Below, piece after piece: positions 11,131 to 28,819 of a stretch of DNA of 64,000 nucleotides. Below the pieces are notes generated by a model, which was not told the origin of the DNA, did no database searches, and saw nothing but the letters and a program-made list of their open reading frames with translations. Both the position numbers and the translations under genes were made by a program. Where the stretch lies: the NCBI GenBank assembly GCA_037179515.1, contig JAXCGZ010002260.1, forward strand, positions 7,501-71,500, read 5' to 3'. How positions within the stretch are numbered: position 1 is the stretch's first letter; every line of letters begins with the position of its first letter. This DNA comes from Halocaridina rubra. Its lineage: Eukaryota > Arthropoda > Malacostraca > Decapoda > Atyidae.

Positions 11131-11630
11131 TACTCTAACCCTCTGTTCCCTTCCTTCTAAGTAAGTTTTTTATCCATTCCAAGACATTTCCACTTATTCT
11201 AACCATTGCTTGCAGCTTCTCAATAAGTCTCCCATGTGGGACAGTGTCAAATGCTTTCTGGAAGTCTAGGAATATGCAATCTGCCCAGCCCTCTCTTTCC
11301 TGTAATATTCGGCTTACCTCATCATAAAATTCTAATAAGTTTGTTACTGTTGACCTACCTTCTCTGAAGTCATGTTGTCTTACTCTAACCCTCTGTTCCC
11401 TTCCTTCTAAGTAAGTTTTTTTATCCATTCCAAGACATTTTCACCTATTCTAGCCATTGCTTGCAGCTTCTTAATATGTCTCCCGTGTGAAACAGTGTCA
11501 AATGCATTCTGGAAGTCAGGAATATGCAATCTGCCCAGCCCTCTCTTTCCTGTAATATTCGACTTACCTCATCATGAAATTCTAATAAGTTTGTTACTGT
11601 TGATCTACTTTCTCTGAAGCCATGTTGTCT
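11131..11630 (-). repeat. 250-bp tandem duplication inside C4 RT domain
   Basis: Bases 11,131-11,380 and 11,381-11,630 are two copies of the same 250-bp CR1 segment, which encodes the RT block around QHGF and FLDFQKAFDTVPHG. The copies differ by scattered substitutions and small indels, so the event is not recent. Breakpoint microhomology is tct. Confidence 0.85.
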
Positions 11631-13975
11631 CACTGACAAAAAGTTGAAGGATTCCAAGTGAAGAGAGATATGTTTCCTTAGTAGTTTCTCCATAACTCTG
11701 CAAACTATGCTGGTCAAGGAAACTGGTCTATTGTTTAGAACCCTATCCCTTCTTCCCTTTTTGAAGATAGATATCACCTTTGTTTGTTTCCAGCATCTTG
11801 GAATCTCCCCTGACCTCAGTGACTTGTTATATATGATACTTAGTGCCACTGATATTAGGTGATATATCGTCAGGACTTGTAGCTTTATGGACATCTAACT
11901 CCATCAGCGCTTTGCATACCTATGTGGCTGAATGGATGATGTTCTCTAATAGCGGCCCATGAGCTTATATCTCTGCAATTTGTGGGGGTGGGGGTATTTT
12001 CTGCTGTAAATACTGACTGAAACTCCTTGTTCAATTCTTTGCATATCTCTTCATCTGTCTCAGTGATGCTTCCATCCGCTCTCTTAAGTCTTAAAACCTG
12101 TTCTTTTACCTTCAGTTTTCCTCTGATAAAGCTGTGAAAAAGCTTGGGATTTTCTTTAGCCTTCCTGGTGATATCCCTTTCATGGTCTCTCTCTGCCTCT
12201 CTTCTTTTACTTAGGTAATCATTTCTTGCTATTTTGTAGGTTTGCCAGGCATTTATTTTTTTCTCCCCCTATACCTTTTCCAGCATTTGTCTCTCCACTT
12301 CTTAGCTCTTTTACACGCATTATCGAACCATATCTCTCTGGCATAAATTGCACCTACTTTGGTGACACGTATGCAGCAATCTACTATCTCCCCATATTTC
12401 TCACAAAAGATGTCATACATTTCTTGTACAGATTTGTTGTAAAATATGGTCCTCCAGGCAATAACTGCAAAAAGCTCATTCTTTTTGATGTAATCTCCTT
12501 TTGAATAGTTCCTCCTCATGTCCTCAGTGCCTCTACTCTCAGTCGGAACATCTTCGATGATGTACTCCATCAACAACACACAGTGGTCACTCTTTCCAAG
12601 TGGTGGTTCTTGCTAAAATTTTTTCAATATCGAACTCGTTTTCTGTGAATACTAGATCAAGTAGTAATGGCTCGTCCCCATCCCTGGCTCTCGTTGGTTC
12701 CAGTACATATTGGTGTAGGAAATTCCCTTATACGCAATCTAGGAGTCCTTACCACTGTGTGGGTCAAGATTTATCCAATCTCTTAATGATTAAAATCTCC
12801 CATAATCAAAATCCTACATTTTCTCTCCCGTGCCATGTTAACAACTGAGTTTATGACTTCAGTGGTACCTATATAACTTTCCTCATAAACTTCTAGCCTA
12901 TGTTGATTCCTTGGTGAATTAAATACATCAGTTATTATAATGCTTTCTGACCCAGTATTTATGCGAGCAACAAGAAATTCCTTAAACTCATTTTCTATAG
13001 CTAAGTTTATTTCTTCAATCTGAATCCTTTTGCTTATGAGCAGTGCTATTCCTCCACCAGTCCTCTCAGATCTTTCAGTCTTAATATTCTGAAGCCCTTA
13101 GGAAAAGCTGTGACACTGTTTATGTCCTCACTCAAATTAGTCTCTGTAACTGCTTCGATATCTGCCTCACTGTTGTGAATACTATATTTTAATTCCACTG
13201 CCTTACCAGCTAATCCATCAGCATTTGTGCATAGCAATCTTAATGAGGCCCCATCCCCTGATCTTTTGTCATTATCTTCTTTATCTCCCCTCTGTCTGGA
13301 AGAGCTCTGAAATGAAATTTTTCTGCTTTTCTTTATCTCTTTTCTCATTTAACCTTCTTGCCTCTTGCAACAAGTTTTTGATCCTCTCCATCTCTTCCTG
13401 TGCTCTGTATCGTCTAATAAACACTTCTTTGAATTCTTGAAGGTCTTTTAAGCTTTTTTCCTCTTCAATACTTTTCTACGTGTGTCCTCTCTCTCAAAAT
13501 TACTTTTGTTGGTGTGTGCTTTCTCTCCGTAGAATATTTACCTAGTTGGTGAATGTTTACAATATCCTCAGGACCACAAACTACTCCAAGTTTTCTTATC
13601 AGGTCTACAACCCTAGCTTTATTTCCTTCAAGTTTCTCCTGCCATGTTGGCTACTGGGATTTGCTTATGCCTGAGATTACCACTGTCTTCTCTTTATTAA
13701 GTGCCTGTTTATTCAGTGGATTTGCCCTTTCCATCACAACGTCCTTCATATTTTTTTATTACTGTTCCTTTATAGTCAACTGTTTGTATGTTTTCCAGTG
13801 CCACCACCTTCACAGCCTCTTTTACTGCCACATTTCCCTTTAGTGTATCAGCAAAGGAAGTTTTCATGCCATCATGTTCCAAATTCAGCTGCTGAAACTC
13901 TTTTCTAAACAGTTCGATGTTTTCCTTAATCTAGACATTCCAAGCCGCATTCTCGTTTCTCTCAGAAGAGAGCAG

Positions 13976-14348
13976 TGTGTGATTACCTAATTGTGATTGC
14001 CTAATTGCGTTTACGGGAAAGAGCCCAAAGCTCGTATCTTCCCGTCTCCTGATCGGTTCCATTTTATACTTAGTCATACTTATCATACCTGTCCTTACAA
14101 CTATGGATTGAGATAGCATTAACTACCTCCTCGCTTAGCCAATTCCAATTATCAACTACTCTTACACTGAAAAAGTATTTCCTTACATCCTGCAAAGAAG
14201 TTTTCTTACGAAGCTTCAAACTATGACCTCTAGTTCTAGAGCCAGCCATATCAAAATATCGATCCCTATCCACTCTATCATAACCATGAAGGAATTTAAA
14301 GACTGTCACCATATCCCCCCTTACTCTTCTAGCTTCGAGTGATGGTAA
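13976..14348 (-). mobile_element. CR1 LINE copy C5, short 3' fragment
   Basis: Contains the last ~90 codons of ORF2 (open 14,312-14,070, YDRVDRDRYFDMAGSRTRGH to the stop), the 3' UTR and two tail repeats. The 5' truncation at 14,348 joins a (GT)n tract belonging to the C6 tail. It is close in sequence to C1 and C3. Confidence 0.85.
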
Positions 14349-14358
14349 GTGTGTGTGT

Positions 14359-14420
<62 letters not shown>
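14349..14420. repeat. (GT)n tract between C6 tail and C5 5' end
   Basis: About 72 bp of GT with one GTAT interruption. It is the same junction type as at 9,892-9,942. Confidence 0.95.
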
Positions 14421-15820
<1,400 letters not shown>

Positions 15821-16030
15821 GTGTGTAATTACCTAATTGTAATTATCTAAGGAGTTCTCTTATGAAGCTTCAAACTATGATCTCTAGTTCTAGTGCCAGC
15901 CATATTATAATATCGATCCTTACCCACTCTGTCATACCCATGAAGTAATTTAAAAACTGTCACCATATCCCCCCTCATTCTTCTAGCTTCGAGTGATGAT
16001 AAGTCTAATTCCCTTACCCTCTCATCATAA
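15821..16030 (-). mobile_element. diverged CR1 C-terminal fragment, copy C8
   Basis: Encodes part of the ORF2 C-terminus (YDERVRELDLSSLEARR, GYDRVGKDRY, AGTRTRDHSLKL) on the minus strand. The rest of the C-terminus and the stem-loop are deleted and the tail repeats follow directly. It is followed by an impure GT tract (16,031-16,060). It is the last minus-strand CR1 copy before the orientation switch. Confidence 0.65.
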
Positions 16031-16080
16031 CGTGTGTGTGTGAGTGCGTGCGAGTGTATATGTACACACAAACTCACACA

Positions 16081-17820
16081 TTGAGCAATAATGTTTGCAA
16101 AACAGCTAAAGAGTGGAGAGATTAATGGTGGAATAGGCATAGAAGAAAAAAAGTATTCATGCCTTGCATTCTACAAACGAGCAAGAAATTATTACCTAAG
16201 TAAATGTAGAATATCCCAAAGTTTCTACAGCATAGTCAGAATAAATTTGAAGATTAAAGAGCAAGTTTTAATGTTAAAGAGGGCAGATGGAAGCATCACT
16301 GAAATAGATGAAAAGATCTGAGGAGAATTGAAAAAGGGGTTTCAGTCAGTATTTACGGTAGAATATACTCCATCCCTCTGATTGAAAAGATAAGAGATGA
16401 TGCCAGTATTAGAGAATATCGTCTTTTCAGCTATTGGGGTATGCAAGTCGTTGATGAAGTTAAATATCCATAAAGTCACTGGTCCTGATGATGTATCCCC
16501 TCACATACTTTAGAAGTGCGCTAATCAATATCGGTGGTGCTATGCATCATATATGAATAGTCGCTGGAATTAGGGGAGATTCCATTTCAAAAAGAGATAG
16601 AGAAACGCATATCTAAGCTATAGGCCTGTTTCCTTGACCAGCATAGTATGCAAAGTTATGGAGAAACTACTAAGAAAACCCATATCTCTCTTGCTTGGAG
16701 TCCTCCAACATTTTGCCAGTGAGATAATATGACTTCAGAGAATTCAGATCAACAGTAACAAGCTGATTAGAAATTTATGATGAAGTAAGCCGGAAAGAGA
16801 GGGGTGGGAAGTTTACAAATTCCTAAACTTCCAGAAGGCATTTGATACGGTCCTACTTAGGAGACTTATTAAGAAGCTACAAGTAATGGCTAGAGTAGGT
16901 GGAAATGTCTTGGATTGGATAAAAATGTTCTAAGAAGAAGGGAACATAGGGTTAGAGTAAGACACTCAGTGTCTGAATGGAGAAGAATAAGTAGCGAAGT
17001 TCCACAGGGTTCAATGTTAGGACCACTTTTGATCCTTGTATATGTAAATAACCTATCAGAGTCTGTAAATTCATTCATGAATATGTTTACAGATGATGAA
17101 AAAATTGTGAAAAAAGTAAGAGATGGGAACAATGGTAGAGAACTTCAGAAAGACCAAAATAGTCTGCATGAGTGGTCAGAAGAGTGGCTAATGACATTCA
17201 ATACTTCTGAATATAAGGTAATGAGAATGGATACAAGTGCAAGAAGACCCAAGTTTGACTACCAAATGGCAGGAGCAGAACTTTAAGGAACAGAGAATGA
17301 GAGAGATCTAGGAGTACACATACTGGCTGATTTGTATCCAGAAATACATATAAATGGCATAGTAAGGGCAGCATATGCTTTCTTATCAAATGTAAGGGTA
17401 GCCTTCAGACACATGAACAAGGAAATGTTCAGAAATATTTATGTAACCTATATGAGGCCAAAGCTTGAATATGCAGCCCCCTTTTGAAATCCACACTTGA
17501 AAAAGCACGTAGTTTAGCTGGAAGAAGCTCAGACATGCCACGAAACTAGTACAAGAAATACACAATCTCAGCTATGAGGAGAGGCTGAGGGAATTAGACT
17601 TAGCACCACTCGAGGCTAGAAAAATGAGGGGGATATGGTGAAGGTTTTTAAATTCCTTCATGGTTATGACAGAGTGATTAGGGATAGATATTTTGATATG
17701 GCTGGTACTAGAACTACAGGTCATAATATGAATCTTCGTAAGAAAACTTCTCTGCAGGATGTCAGGAAGTACTTTTTTAGTGTAAGAGTAGTTGATGATT
17801 GGAATTCGGTAAGTGTGGAG
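16081..17820 (+). mobile_element. old, degenerate CR1 copy C9 (plus strand)
   Basis: Aligns with ORF2 from the endonuclease/RT linker to near the C-terminus (VRKYFFSVRVVDDWN). It has no 3' UTR and many stops and frameshifts. The largest readable parts are 16,091-16,321, 16,915-17,286 (WRRISSEVPQGSMLGPL, with a TDDE-like remnant of FADD) and 17,635-17,913. It is clearly more diverged than C1-C6. Its opposite orientation to C8 makes this the inversion point of the array. Confidence 0.8.
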
Positions 17821-18969
17821 TGTGACAGAGTGTTTCGCTCAACGTCACCAGAGGCTGTAGTAGATGCCTTATTAGTTAGTCTAGTAACTATTAACTGTCC
17901 TTTTTGTTACTAAAATAATTCCCCTTCCTTACCTTTTGCAGAATATGATTATTTGCAATTTACATTTCAGCTTATAGCTAATTTTAAATATATCTTGTTT
18001 AATATTCTTGTACATGTGGAAAGTATGACCCCAATATAAAAGTTTCCCCCCTATTTCTGTTTTCCGATCGTTCCTTTTCTTCATGAATGAGGCCATAATC
18101 CTAGCGAGTCTATTAGATGCGTTTTTTTTTTACAATTTTCTTATGATAAAATAGCTCTTACTAATAATTTTTTATATTATAAAATTTTTTCTTGCTGATA
18201 ATTTTTTTTTATAATTTTGACCCTGCTGATATGTCATTAGCCTGTCTAGATACGTTTCAGTAGCTTCTTTATTATATGAATGGTTAAGTTCCATCTCCTA
18301 CAACGCAAAGAACGTTCTATAGATTGTTTGCCAGTAACCTATTTTGCCCATAATAATTCTCGTTTTTTTTTTATTTGCTTCTGTTTGTTGCAACTAAAAC
18401 ACTGTCTCTCCCTTGCATCTCTGCCATAATTACCTACCGGGGACCACCACTGGGGTAGCCCTCGAATATTATATGAACCACTTACTTCTCTGGAAACATA
18501 TCCTACAGATGACGTCACCAGGAGGGACATTGAATCTTCCTCATTTGGGAGCCAAATATCCCAAGGGCAAGATCTCGCATCAGCAGTCAAGCTTATTTCA
18601 AACCTTATTTACCTGGCATCTTCACAGGAATTCATCTGGCACAAACAAGGTGAGGGATAATGTATGATAAAGCTCGTTGATCAAGCAAATTTGGACTTCG
18701 AGAAACTGGCTAAATTCGTTACTGGTCAAATCCTACGAACATTTTCTCAGCTTCCATTCCCATACAAAACGAACTTTTGTTGATTACCTAACTGGAATCT
18801 CATTTGCCAAACTTAAGTCCTTGACCTGAAAATTACCGCCGATATACATTGATAAGAAATTTCTTTCAATGAATTTACCAAACAAAACTATCATCCTCAG
18901 AAGTTTGGTTGTAACCACGTAAATATCTACCCCTTTTCCTAACGAATTCTAATTTCATTTCACCCCTTT
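17821..18969. other. unassigned AT-rich DNA
   Basis: Several poly(T) runs (18,120-18,220 and 18,361-18,372) and only short open frames (at most 84 codons). No repeat family, RNA gene or protein domain recognised. Confidence 0.4.
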
Positions 18970-19475
18970 CTATAGTCGTATATAAAGTGTTTTACGTCAA
19001 AACTCGTGAACAAAGTTAGTTGCTATATAAATTGCAAGTAATTCATCATTTAACTAAAGTCCTTTATGCTATAAACCGTAATTAATCAAAATGTAATTTT
19101 ATCCTGTTGGCTTTGCAAACGTTTCTTGTTAACCACAATTTAATGCATACATGCTGTATTTATCTTGCTGATTCTTCATATATTGGGGATAAAGTGTTTT
19201 GAGTCATAAGTTGCAAATACTTCAAAAGGTGGTTTTGTCCCTTTTTCATGGCAAAGAGTTCTTAATAACCAAAATTGAATGAATATTGTATTTATCTCGT
19301 AGATTGTTCCTTTATTGTAAATAGAGTGTTTTACCATATAAATTGCAAATAATTAATAAGCATTGCAACTTTTGTGGATGCCCACAATTTAAGGAATACA
19401 TACTGTATTTGTCTCGCTTATTCTTCATTTATTGTGAATAAATTGTTTTCCTCTAATGCCGGCAAATAATTAAAG
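18970..19475. repeat. degenerate tandem repeat, ~115-210 bp period
   Basis: Related blocks containing (g)ataaagtgttttacg, (ta)taaattgcaaataatt and (accacaatttaa)..atacat.ctgtatttatctcg recur at about 18,977, 19,186, 19,317 and 19,433, in the same order but with many substitutions and indels. This looks like an old minisatellite or satellite of three to four units. Confidence 0.55.
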
Positions 19476-20005
19476 GTTTTGTATGATCTCATGGTAGAAT
19501 AAATATTTCTGGTTAGCTGTGACTAACCGATATATTTTCATCCAGTAGAATAATATTGGAAACTCATTATTGTGTGCTCGTGCTTTCGGTTTTCCCATTA
19601 TTAACGGTGTGTCATTTTTATTTCTGCAATTGCAGTCTCCTCTATTCTACTCTGCCTGTGTGACAGAGGTGATCGTCGAGATGAGGCCAAAGCCTTGGCA
19701 TCCATCTGTGGTGCCGGAAATCGAAATCGTGCTCACCACCTCCGGGATTCGAGGCAGCACTCCATAACTTTAAATTTAAAATTTGTTCCAGTTCCAAAAA
19801 TTGATTCATTTTTTTTAATGTGTCATTTCATTTCCAAAATTAAAAGAAAGTTGAATTCTGAGTTTCATTTAACCGAGTAGTGGTAGCCCGGGTGGGGTGT
19901 TCAAGTACAGTAATATCTGTCCTGTCTGTTTCTGAGCTCTTAACCGAGTTCAGTACTTTCAGTCCCCTTAGTAAAACAGAAACTTAACAACTTCCCCACT
20001 CCAAA
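19476..20005. other. unassigned DNA
   Basis: A small open frame (19,570-19,767, 65 codons) has no recognisable domain. A weak B-box-like motif lies near 19,744 without a matching A box. Nothing else is supportable. Confidence 0.4.
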
Positions 20006-20157
20006 GGGAGGTAATTAATGCTAACTCAATCCATAGTTAAGAATAAGTATGGTAAGTATCACTAAGTACAAAAATGGAACCGACCAGAAGATTGGGGAGT
20101 TACAAGAATGGGGCTCTTGCCCTTAAGTACAAGTAGGTAATTATAATTAGGTAATTA
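20006..20157 (+). mobile_element. CR1 3'-end fragment, copy C10
   Basis: Begins in the last codons of ORF2 (GGTAATTAATGCTAACTCAA) and includes the 3' UTR with a recognisable but altered stem-loop (inner stem shifted) and two tail units of the form attaggtaattac. It is followed immediately by CATA repeats. Diverged, hence old. Confidence 0.75.
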
Positions 20158-20248
20158 CCATACATACATACATACATACATACATACATAGAGATAGATA
20201 GATAGATTAATAGATAGATAGATAGATAGACTAGATAGATAGATAGAC

Positions 20249-20291
<43 letters not shown>
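20156..20291. repeat. (CATA)n-(GATA)n compound microsatellite
   Basis: CATA units to about 20,190, then GATA/AGAT units with a few CTAGAT interruptions to 20,291. It lies directly at the 3' end of C10, as microsatellites do at the other CR1 tails. Confidence 0.95.
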
Positions 20292-20489
20292 CTTGACAAG
20301 CTTTATCTATGGTTTGATTTCAAGACCATTAAAATAATGGAAAATCAACTGATTTGAGATTAAGTCTGCATGAACTTTGTAAATTCTTGTCTTATGTAAA
20401 TGTCACAGTCATGATCCGCTTTGCTAATGACATTTGGTGTGCCTATGGCAGGGATTAGTATGTTAATAAATAACATGCATATACATGGC
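20292..20489. other. unassigned DNA between microsatellite and RTE-like LINE
   Basis: About 200 bp with no recognisable coding or repeat feature. Confidence 0.4.
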
Positions 20490-22124
20490 CCTATTCCCCC
20501 TTATAAGGGAGGTGACCAAGCCAAGAAACACGCATTCACCGTGATCCACACATACCTCAACTACTTTTATTAGCTCCTCGGGGATTAAGGGTTGCCACAT
20601 CCCCCCCCCCTACCACCTTGCTTGGGTCACCTACAATGAAGACGGGCAAGGATATTCTACAGTGAGGCCCGACAACCGCAACTGGTATACCCCCACTGTT
20701 TCATCACATGGCAACTCCCCTCACACCCATCTATCACAGTTTGTATCTCTAGCATCCCTTTGGCCTGCGTCACCCATTTACAATCTTCCTCCACTCATTC
20801 CTATCTCTTGCATGCTCTCTTCCCTACTCCACTGACAATACATGTGCATTCAATACCTTTTTCACGCCATCCATCCATCTCAATCTAGGTCTTCTTCTTA
20901 GCCTGACTCCAACCACTTCTGCAGTCCACACTCTCTTCGCTATTCTTTCCTTACTCATCCTTTTCATGTGGCCAAACCAACTCGACACTCCCTGATCTAA
21001 CCTATCCGACTGCCTTCTGTCAACACCCGTTCTTTGCCTGATCTCCTCATTTCTCACTCTACCCATGCTAGATTCACCAATCATACTTCTCAAATACCTC
21101 ATCTCAAAAACATTCAACTTTTTTTTTTCATTCTCTTTTGCATACCAAGTCTCTGCTCCTTAGAGTGCTGCCGCTCAATCACATCTTCATATACCTTTCT
21201 CTTTGCATTCATTTCCAAATACCAATTTATCATCACACTCATTAACCCACCTAGACATGTACTCGCTTCATTCACTATATGACTTACCTCTGCATCCATT
21301 CGTCCACTCATTGATAAGTGTGACCCTAGATGCTTAAAACTCAACTTTTTCAAGCAACTCCCCATTTACTCCTTCATTCAATATACCAACATTAACGATC
21401 TTCGTGTATCTCGTGACTTTACTTTTACCAATATTCATTTGCAACTTCCTTCTTTCACACACCCTAACAAATTCAGTCACCAAACGATTCACTTCATTCT
21501 CATATTACCCACCAGTGCTGTGTCGTCCGCAAATAGCAATTGATTCAATTTCCACAATTTTCCATATTCATCTACTAATTCCCAGTCTCTGTCTAATATT
21601 CTTTCATTTACTTCCCTTACCACTCAATCCATATACACATTAAACAACCATGGAGACATAACACAACCTTGATGTAACCCTATATTCACTTCAAACCAAC
21701 CGCTCATACCAATCCTGACTATCACACATGCTCCGCTATTCATGAAAAAACTATTCACCTTACTCAACAAACTTCCACTTATTCCATGAAGTCGCAACAC
21801 ACTCCACAACGCCTCCCTGTTAACGCCGGCATGCACTTCCACTAAATCCATAAAGGCCCAAAAGGTGTCCCTACCTTTCTCTAAGAACTTCTCACACACC
21901 TATCTTACCACAAACACCTGATTCACACATCTTCCTTTCCTGAGCCAACACTGTTCTTCCCCAGTCAGACTCTCAGTATCTTTCTTAATTCTCAATATTA
22001 ACGCTATTCCATGTACCTTACCAACTACACCCAACAAACTAATTCTTCTACAACTACTACACTCATACTTCTCCTTTCCATTTATAAAATGAAACTGGAA
22101 CTTTCCCTTTCCTAAAACATACAA
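20490..22124 (-). mobile_element. RTE-like non-LTR retrotransposon fragment
   Basis: Minus-strand LINE remnant unrelated to the CR1 copies. It covers the RT domain and C-terminal region (22,124-20,824). The 20,490-20,823 segment is probably its 3' UTR. The 5' end is truncated next to TATG-rich DNA at 22,125. RTE-like is a tentative clade label, based on GLHQGCVMSPWLFNVYMD and the WFGHMKRM type C-terminal motif. Confidence 0.6.
20824..22124 (-). pseudogene. reverse transcriptase of the RTE-like LINE, frameshifted
   Basis: Read in order on the minus strand: 22,124-21,900 holds the RT fingers (KYECSSCRRISLLGVVGKV, EEQCWLRKGRCVNQVFVVR). The stretch 21,899-21,624 has motif A degraded to FWAFMDLVEVHAGVNREALW (the second aspartate of the usual DLEKAYDRV is gone) and QGCVMSPWLFNVYMD. 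The catalytic FADDTALV is encoded near 21,504-21,540 in another frame. The stretch 21,365-21,114 and 21,117-20,824 carry the C-terminal part (MRYLRSMIGESSMGRVRNEE, WFGHMKRM, RRRPRLRWMDGVKKVL). At least three frame changes separate these parts, so it is not functional. Confidence 0.65.
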
Positions 22125-23010
<886 letters not shown>

Positions 23011-23638
23011 ATTACTATAAGTCCCAGGTTCAAGTCCCGGTCAGGGTAAAAATGATTCATGTTTTCACATATGGTAATGTGCTTATGTGGTCATTGTTGG
23101 TCCCGTATGAGATTGGAAGTTTAATTAAATGCGAAAACGAAACCAGGAATGAGGTTGGGGGAAACTGTAATATGAACATAGTGGTATTCAGATAGAATGC
23201 GTTCATTCCTTGTATAGCAGATATAAGCCATAAGGTCTGTTCCCCTTATGAGACCATCTGTGGTGTAGTTGGTAGCGCTTTGGCTTAGTAATAATAAGTC
23301 TCAGGTTCAAGTCCCTGTCGGGTAAAAATAATTCATGTTTTCACATATGGTAATGTGCTTATTTGGTCATGGTTGGTCCAGAATGAGATCGGGAGTTGAA
23401 TTAAATGCGAAATCGGAACCACGAATTGGTGGAAACTGTGATATGAACATAGTTGCATTCAGATAGAATGTGTTCATTCCTAGTATAGCAGATATAAGCT
23501 GTACGGTCTGTTTCCCTTTTAAGACCTTCTGTGGTGTAGTTAGTAGCACCTTGGCTTAGTAATTATAAGTCCCAGGTTCAAGACCCAGTCGGGGTAAAAA
23601 TGATTCATGTTTTCACATATGGAGATGTGCTTCTTTGG
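23011..23638 (+). mobile_element. tRNA-derived SINE, tandem copies, right arm of palindrome
   Basis: Head-to-tail plus-strand units. B boxes are at 23,027-23,037, 23,304-23,314 and 23,575-23,585 (periods 277 and 271). A boxes are at 23,261-23,271 and 23,532-23,542 (the last base of the latter is off consensus). The first unit lacks its A box at the palindrome centre, and the third is cut after about 100 bp by (AT)n. The body has no coding potential. Confidence 0.75.
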
Positions 23639-24985
<1,347 letters not shown>

Positions 24986-24986
<1 letters not shown>

Positions 24987-26678
24987 AAGAATTGAACAAG
25001 GAGTTTCAGTCAGTATTTACAGTAGAAAATACCCCACCCCCTCAGATTGCAGACATAGAAGCTCAAGGGCCGGTATTAGAGAATATTAACCTTACAGCCA
25101 CAGAGGCATGCAAGGCGCTGATGGAGTTAGAGGTTCATAAAGCTACAGGTCCTGATGACATATCCCCTAATGTACATAAAAAATGCGCAAACTCAATATT
25201 AGTGGCACTAAGTATCATATTTAAAAAGTCACTGGAGTCAGGGGAGATTCCAAGATGCTGGAAACAAGCAAACGGGATACCTATCTTCAAAAAGGGAAGG
25301 AGGGATACGGTTCTGAGCTATAGACCAATTTCCTTGACCAGCATAGTTTGCAAAGTTATGGAGAAACTACTAAGGAAACATCTCTCTTCACTTGAAATCC
25401 TTCAACTTTTTGTCAGTGAGGCAACATGGCTTCAGAGAAGGTAGATCAACAGTAACAAACTTATTAGAATTTTATGATGAGGTAAGCTGAATCTTACAGG
25501 AAGGAGAGGGCTGGGCAGATTGCATATTCCTAGACTTCCAGAAAGCGTTTGACACTGTTCCACATGAGAGACTTATTAGGAAGCTGCAAGCAATGGCTAG
25601 AATAGGTGGAAATGTCTTGGAATGGATAAAAACTTACTTAGAAGGAGAGGGAACAGAGGGTTAGAGTAAGACACTCAGTGTCTGAATGGAGAAGAGTTAG
25701 TAGTGGAGTTCCACAGGGTTCAGTTTTAGGGCCACTTTGTTCCTTGCATATGTCAATGACCTACCAGAGTCTGTGAATTCATTCATGAATATGTTTGCAG
25801 ATGATGCAAAGATTGTGAAGAAAGTAAGAAACGAGAACAATGGTAGAGAACTTCAGGAAGAGCTAAATAGTCTGCATGAGTGGTCAGAAAAGTGGCTAAT
25901 GAAATTCAATACTCCAAAATGTAAGGTAATGAAAAAGGGTACAAGTGCAAGAAGGCCCAAGATTGACTACTCGGTGGCTGGAGTACAACTTCAAGAGACA
26001 GAAAATGAGAGAGATCTAGGAGTAAACATACTGGCAGATTTGTCTCAAGAAATACAAATAAATGGCAGAGTAAGGGCAGAATATGTAATTCTTATCAAAT
26101 GTAAGGGTAGCCTTCAGGCACATGGACAAGAAATATTCAGAAATAATTATGTAACATATGTGAGGCCAAAACTCGAATATGCACAATCCTTTTGGAATCC
26201 GCACTTGAAAAAGCACATAGCTAAGCTTGAAAAAGTTCAAAGACATGCCACGAAACTGGTGCCAGAAATACGCAATCTCAGTTATGATGAGAGGCTGAGG
26301 GAATTAGACTTACCATCACTTGGAACTAGAAGATTCGGGGGGGATATGGTGACAGTCTTTAAATTCCTTCATGGTTATGATAGAGTGGATAGGGATCGAT
26401 TTTTTGATATGGCTGGCTCTAGAACTAGAGGTCATAGTTTGAAGCTTCGTAAGAAAACTTCTTTGCAGGATGTAAGGAAATACTTTTTCAGTGTAAGAGT
26501 AGTTGATAATTGGAAATGGATAAGCGAGAAGGTAGTTAATGCTATCTCAATCCATAGTTTTAAGGACAGGTATGATAAGTATCACTAAGTATAAAATGGA
26601 ACCGATGAGGAGACGGGAAGATACGAGCTTTGGGCTCTATCCCGTAAACACAATTAGGTAATTACAATTAAGTACTTA
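24986..26678 (+). mobile_element. CR1 LINE copy C11, 5'-truncated
   Basis: Starts in the ORF2 linker ([11 protein letters not shown]) and runs through RT to the 3' UTR and tail (attaggtaattac units), then (CA)n and (AT)n. ORF2 is open at 24,992-25,444 and 25,737-26,588. A 2-nt loss near 25,381 and further indels up to about 25,737 break the frame between them. The second piece has VNDLPESVN, FADDAK and the C-terminus to the normal stop at 26,588. Confidence 0.88.

Positions 26679-28736
<2,058 letters not shown>

Positions 28737-28816
<80 letters not shown>
28737..28816. repeat. (CA)40 microsatellite between C12 tail and C13
   Basis: 80 bp of pure CA continuing the C12 tail unit and ending at the truncated start of C13. 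Confidence 0.97.

Positions 28817-28819
<3 letters not shown>

Larger units (their letters stand above)
9941..13975 (-). mobile_element. CR1 LINE copy C4, degenerate, 5'-truncated
   Basis: An older copy of about 4.0 kb covering part of ORF1, all of ORF2, and the 3' UTR and tail. ORF2 is broken by many frameshifts and stops. Longer open pieces are 10,032-10,415 (C-terminus), 10,651-11,121 (GVPQGS and FADD), 11,135-11,428 and 11,445-11,894 (RT N-terminal half), 12,253-12,579 (linker) and 13,046-13,348 (endonuclease start). A poly(A)-tailed insertion (10,439-10,650) and an internal 250-bp tandem duplication (11,131-11,630) add to the damage. ORF1 sequence runs from about 13,260 to 13,975, where it abuts the C5 tail. 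Confidence 0.85.

Noticed and set aside
18505..18525. CRE-like TGACGTCA near 18,510 as a promoter element
   Set aside because: An isolated 8-bp match without a neighbouring gene or core promoter is expected by chance in 64 kb.
19570..19880. Small host gene (65- and 61-codon frames)
   Set aside because: No domain, no supporting splice or start context, and the two frames overlap in AT-rich DNA. Composition does not differ from the surroundings.
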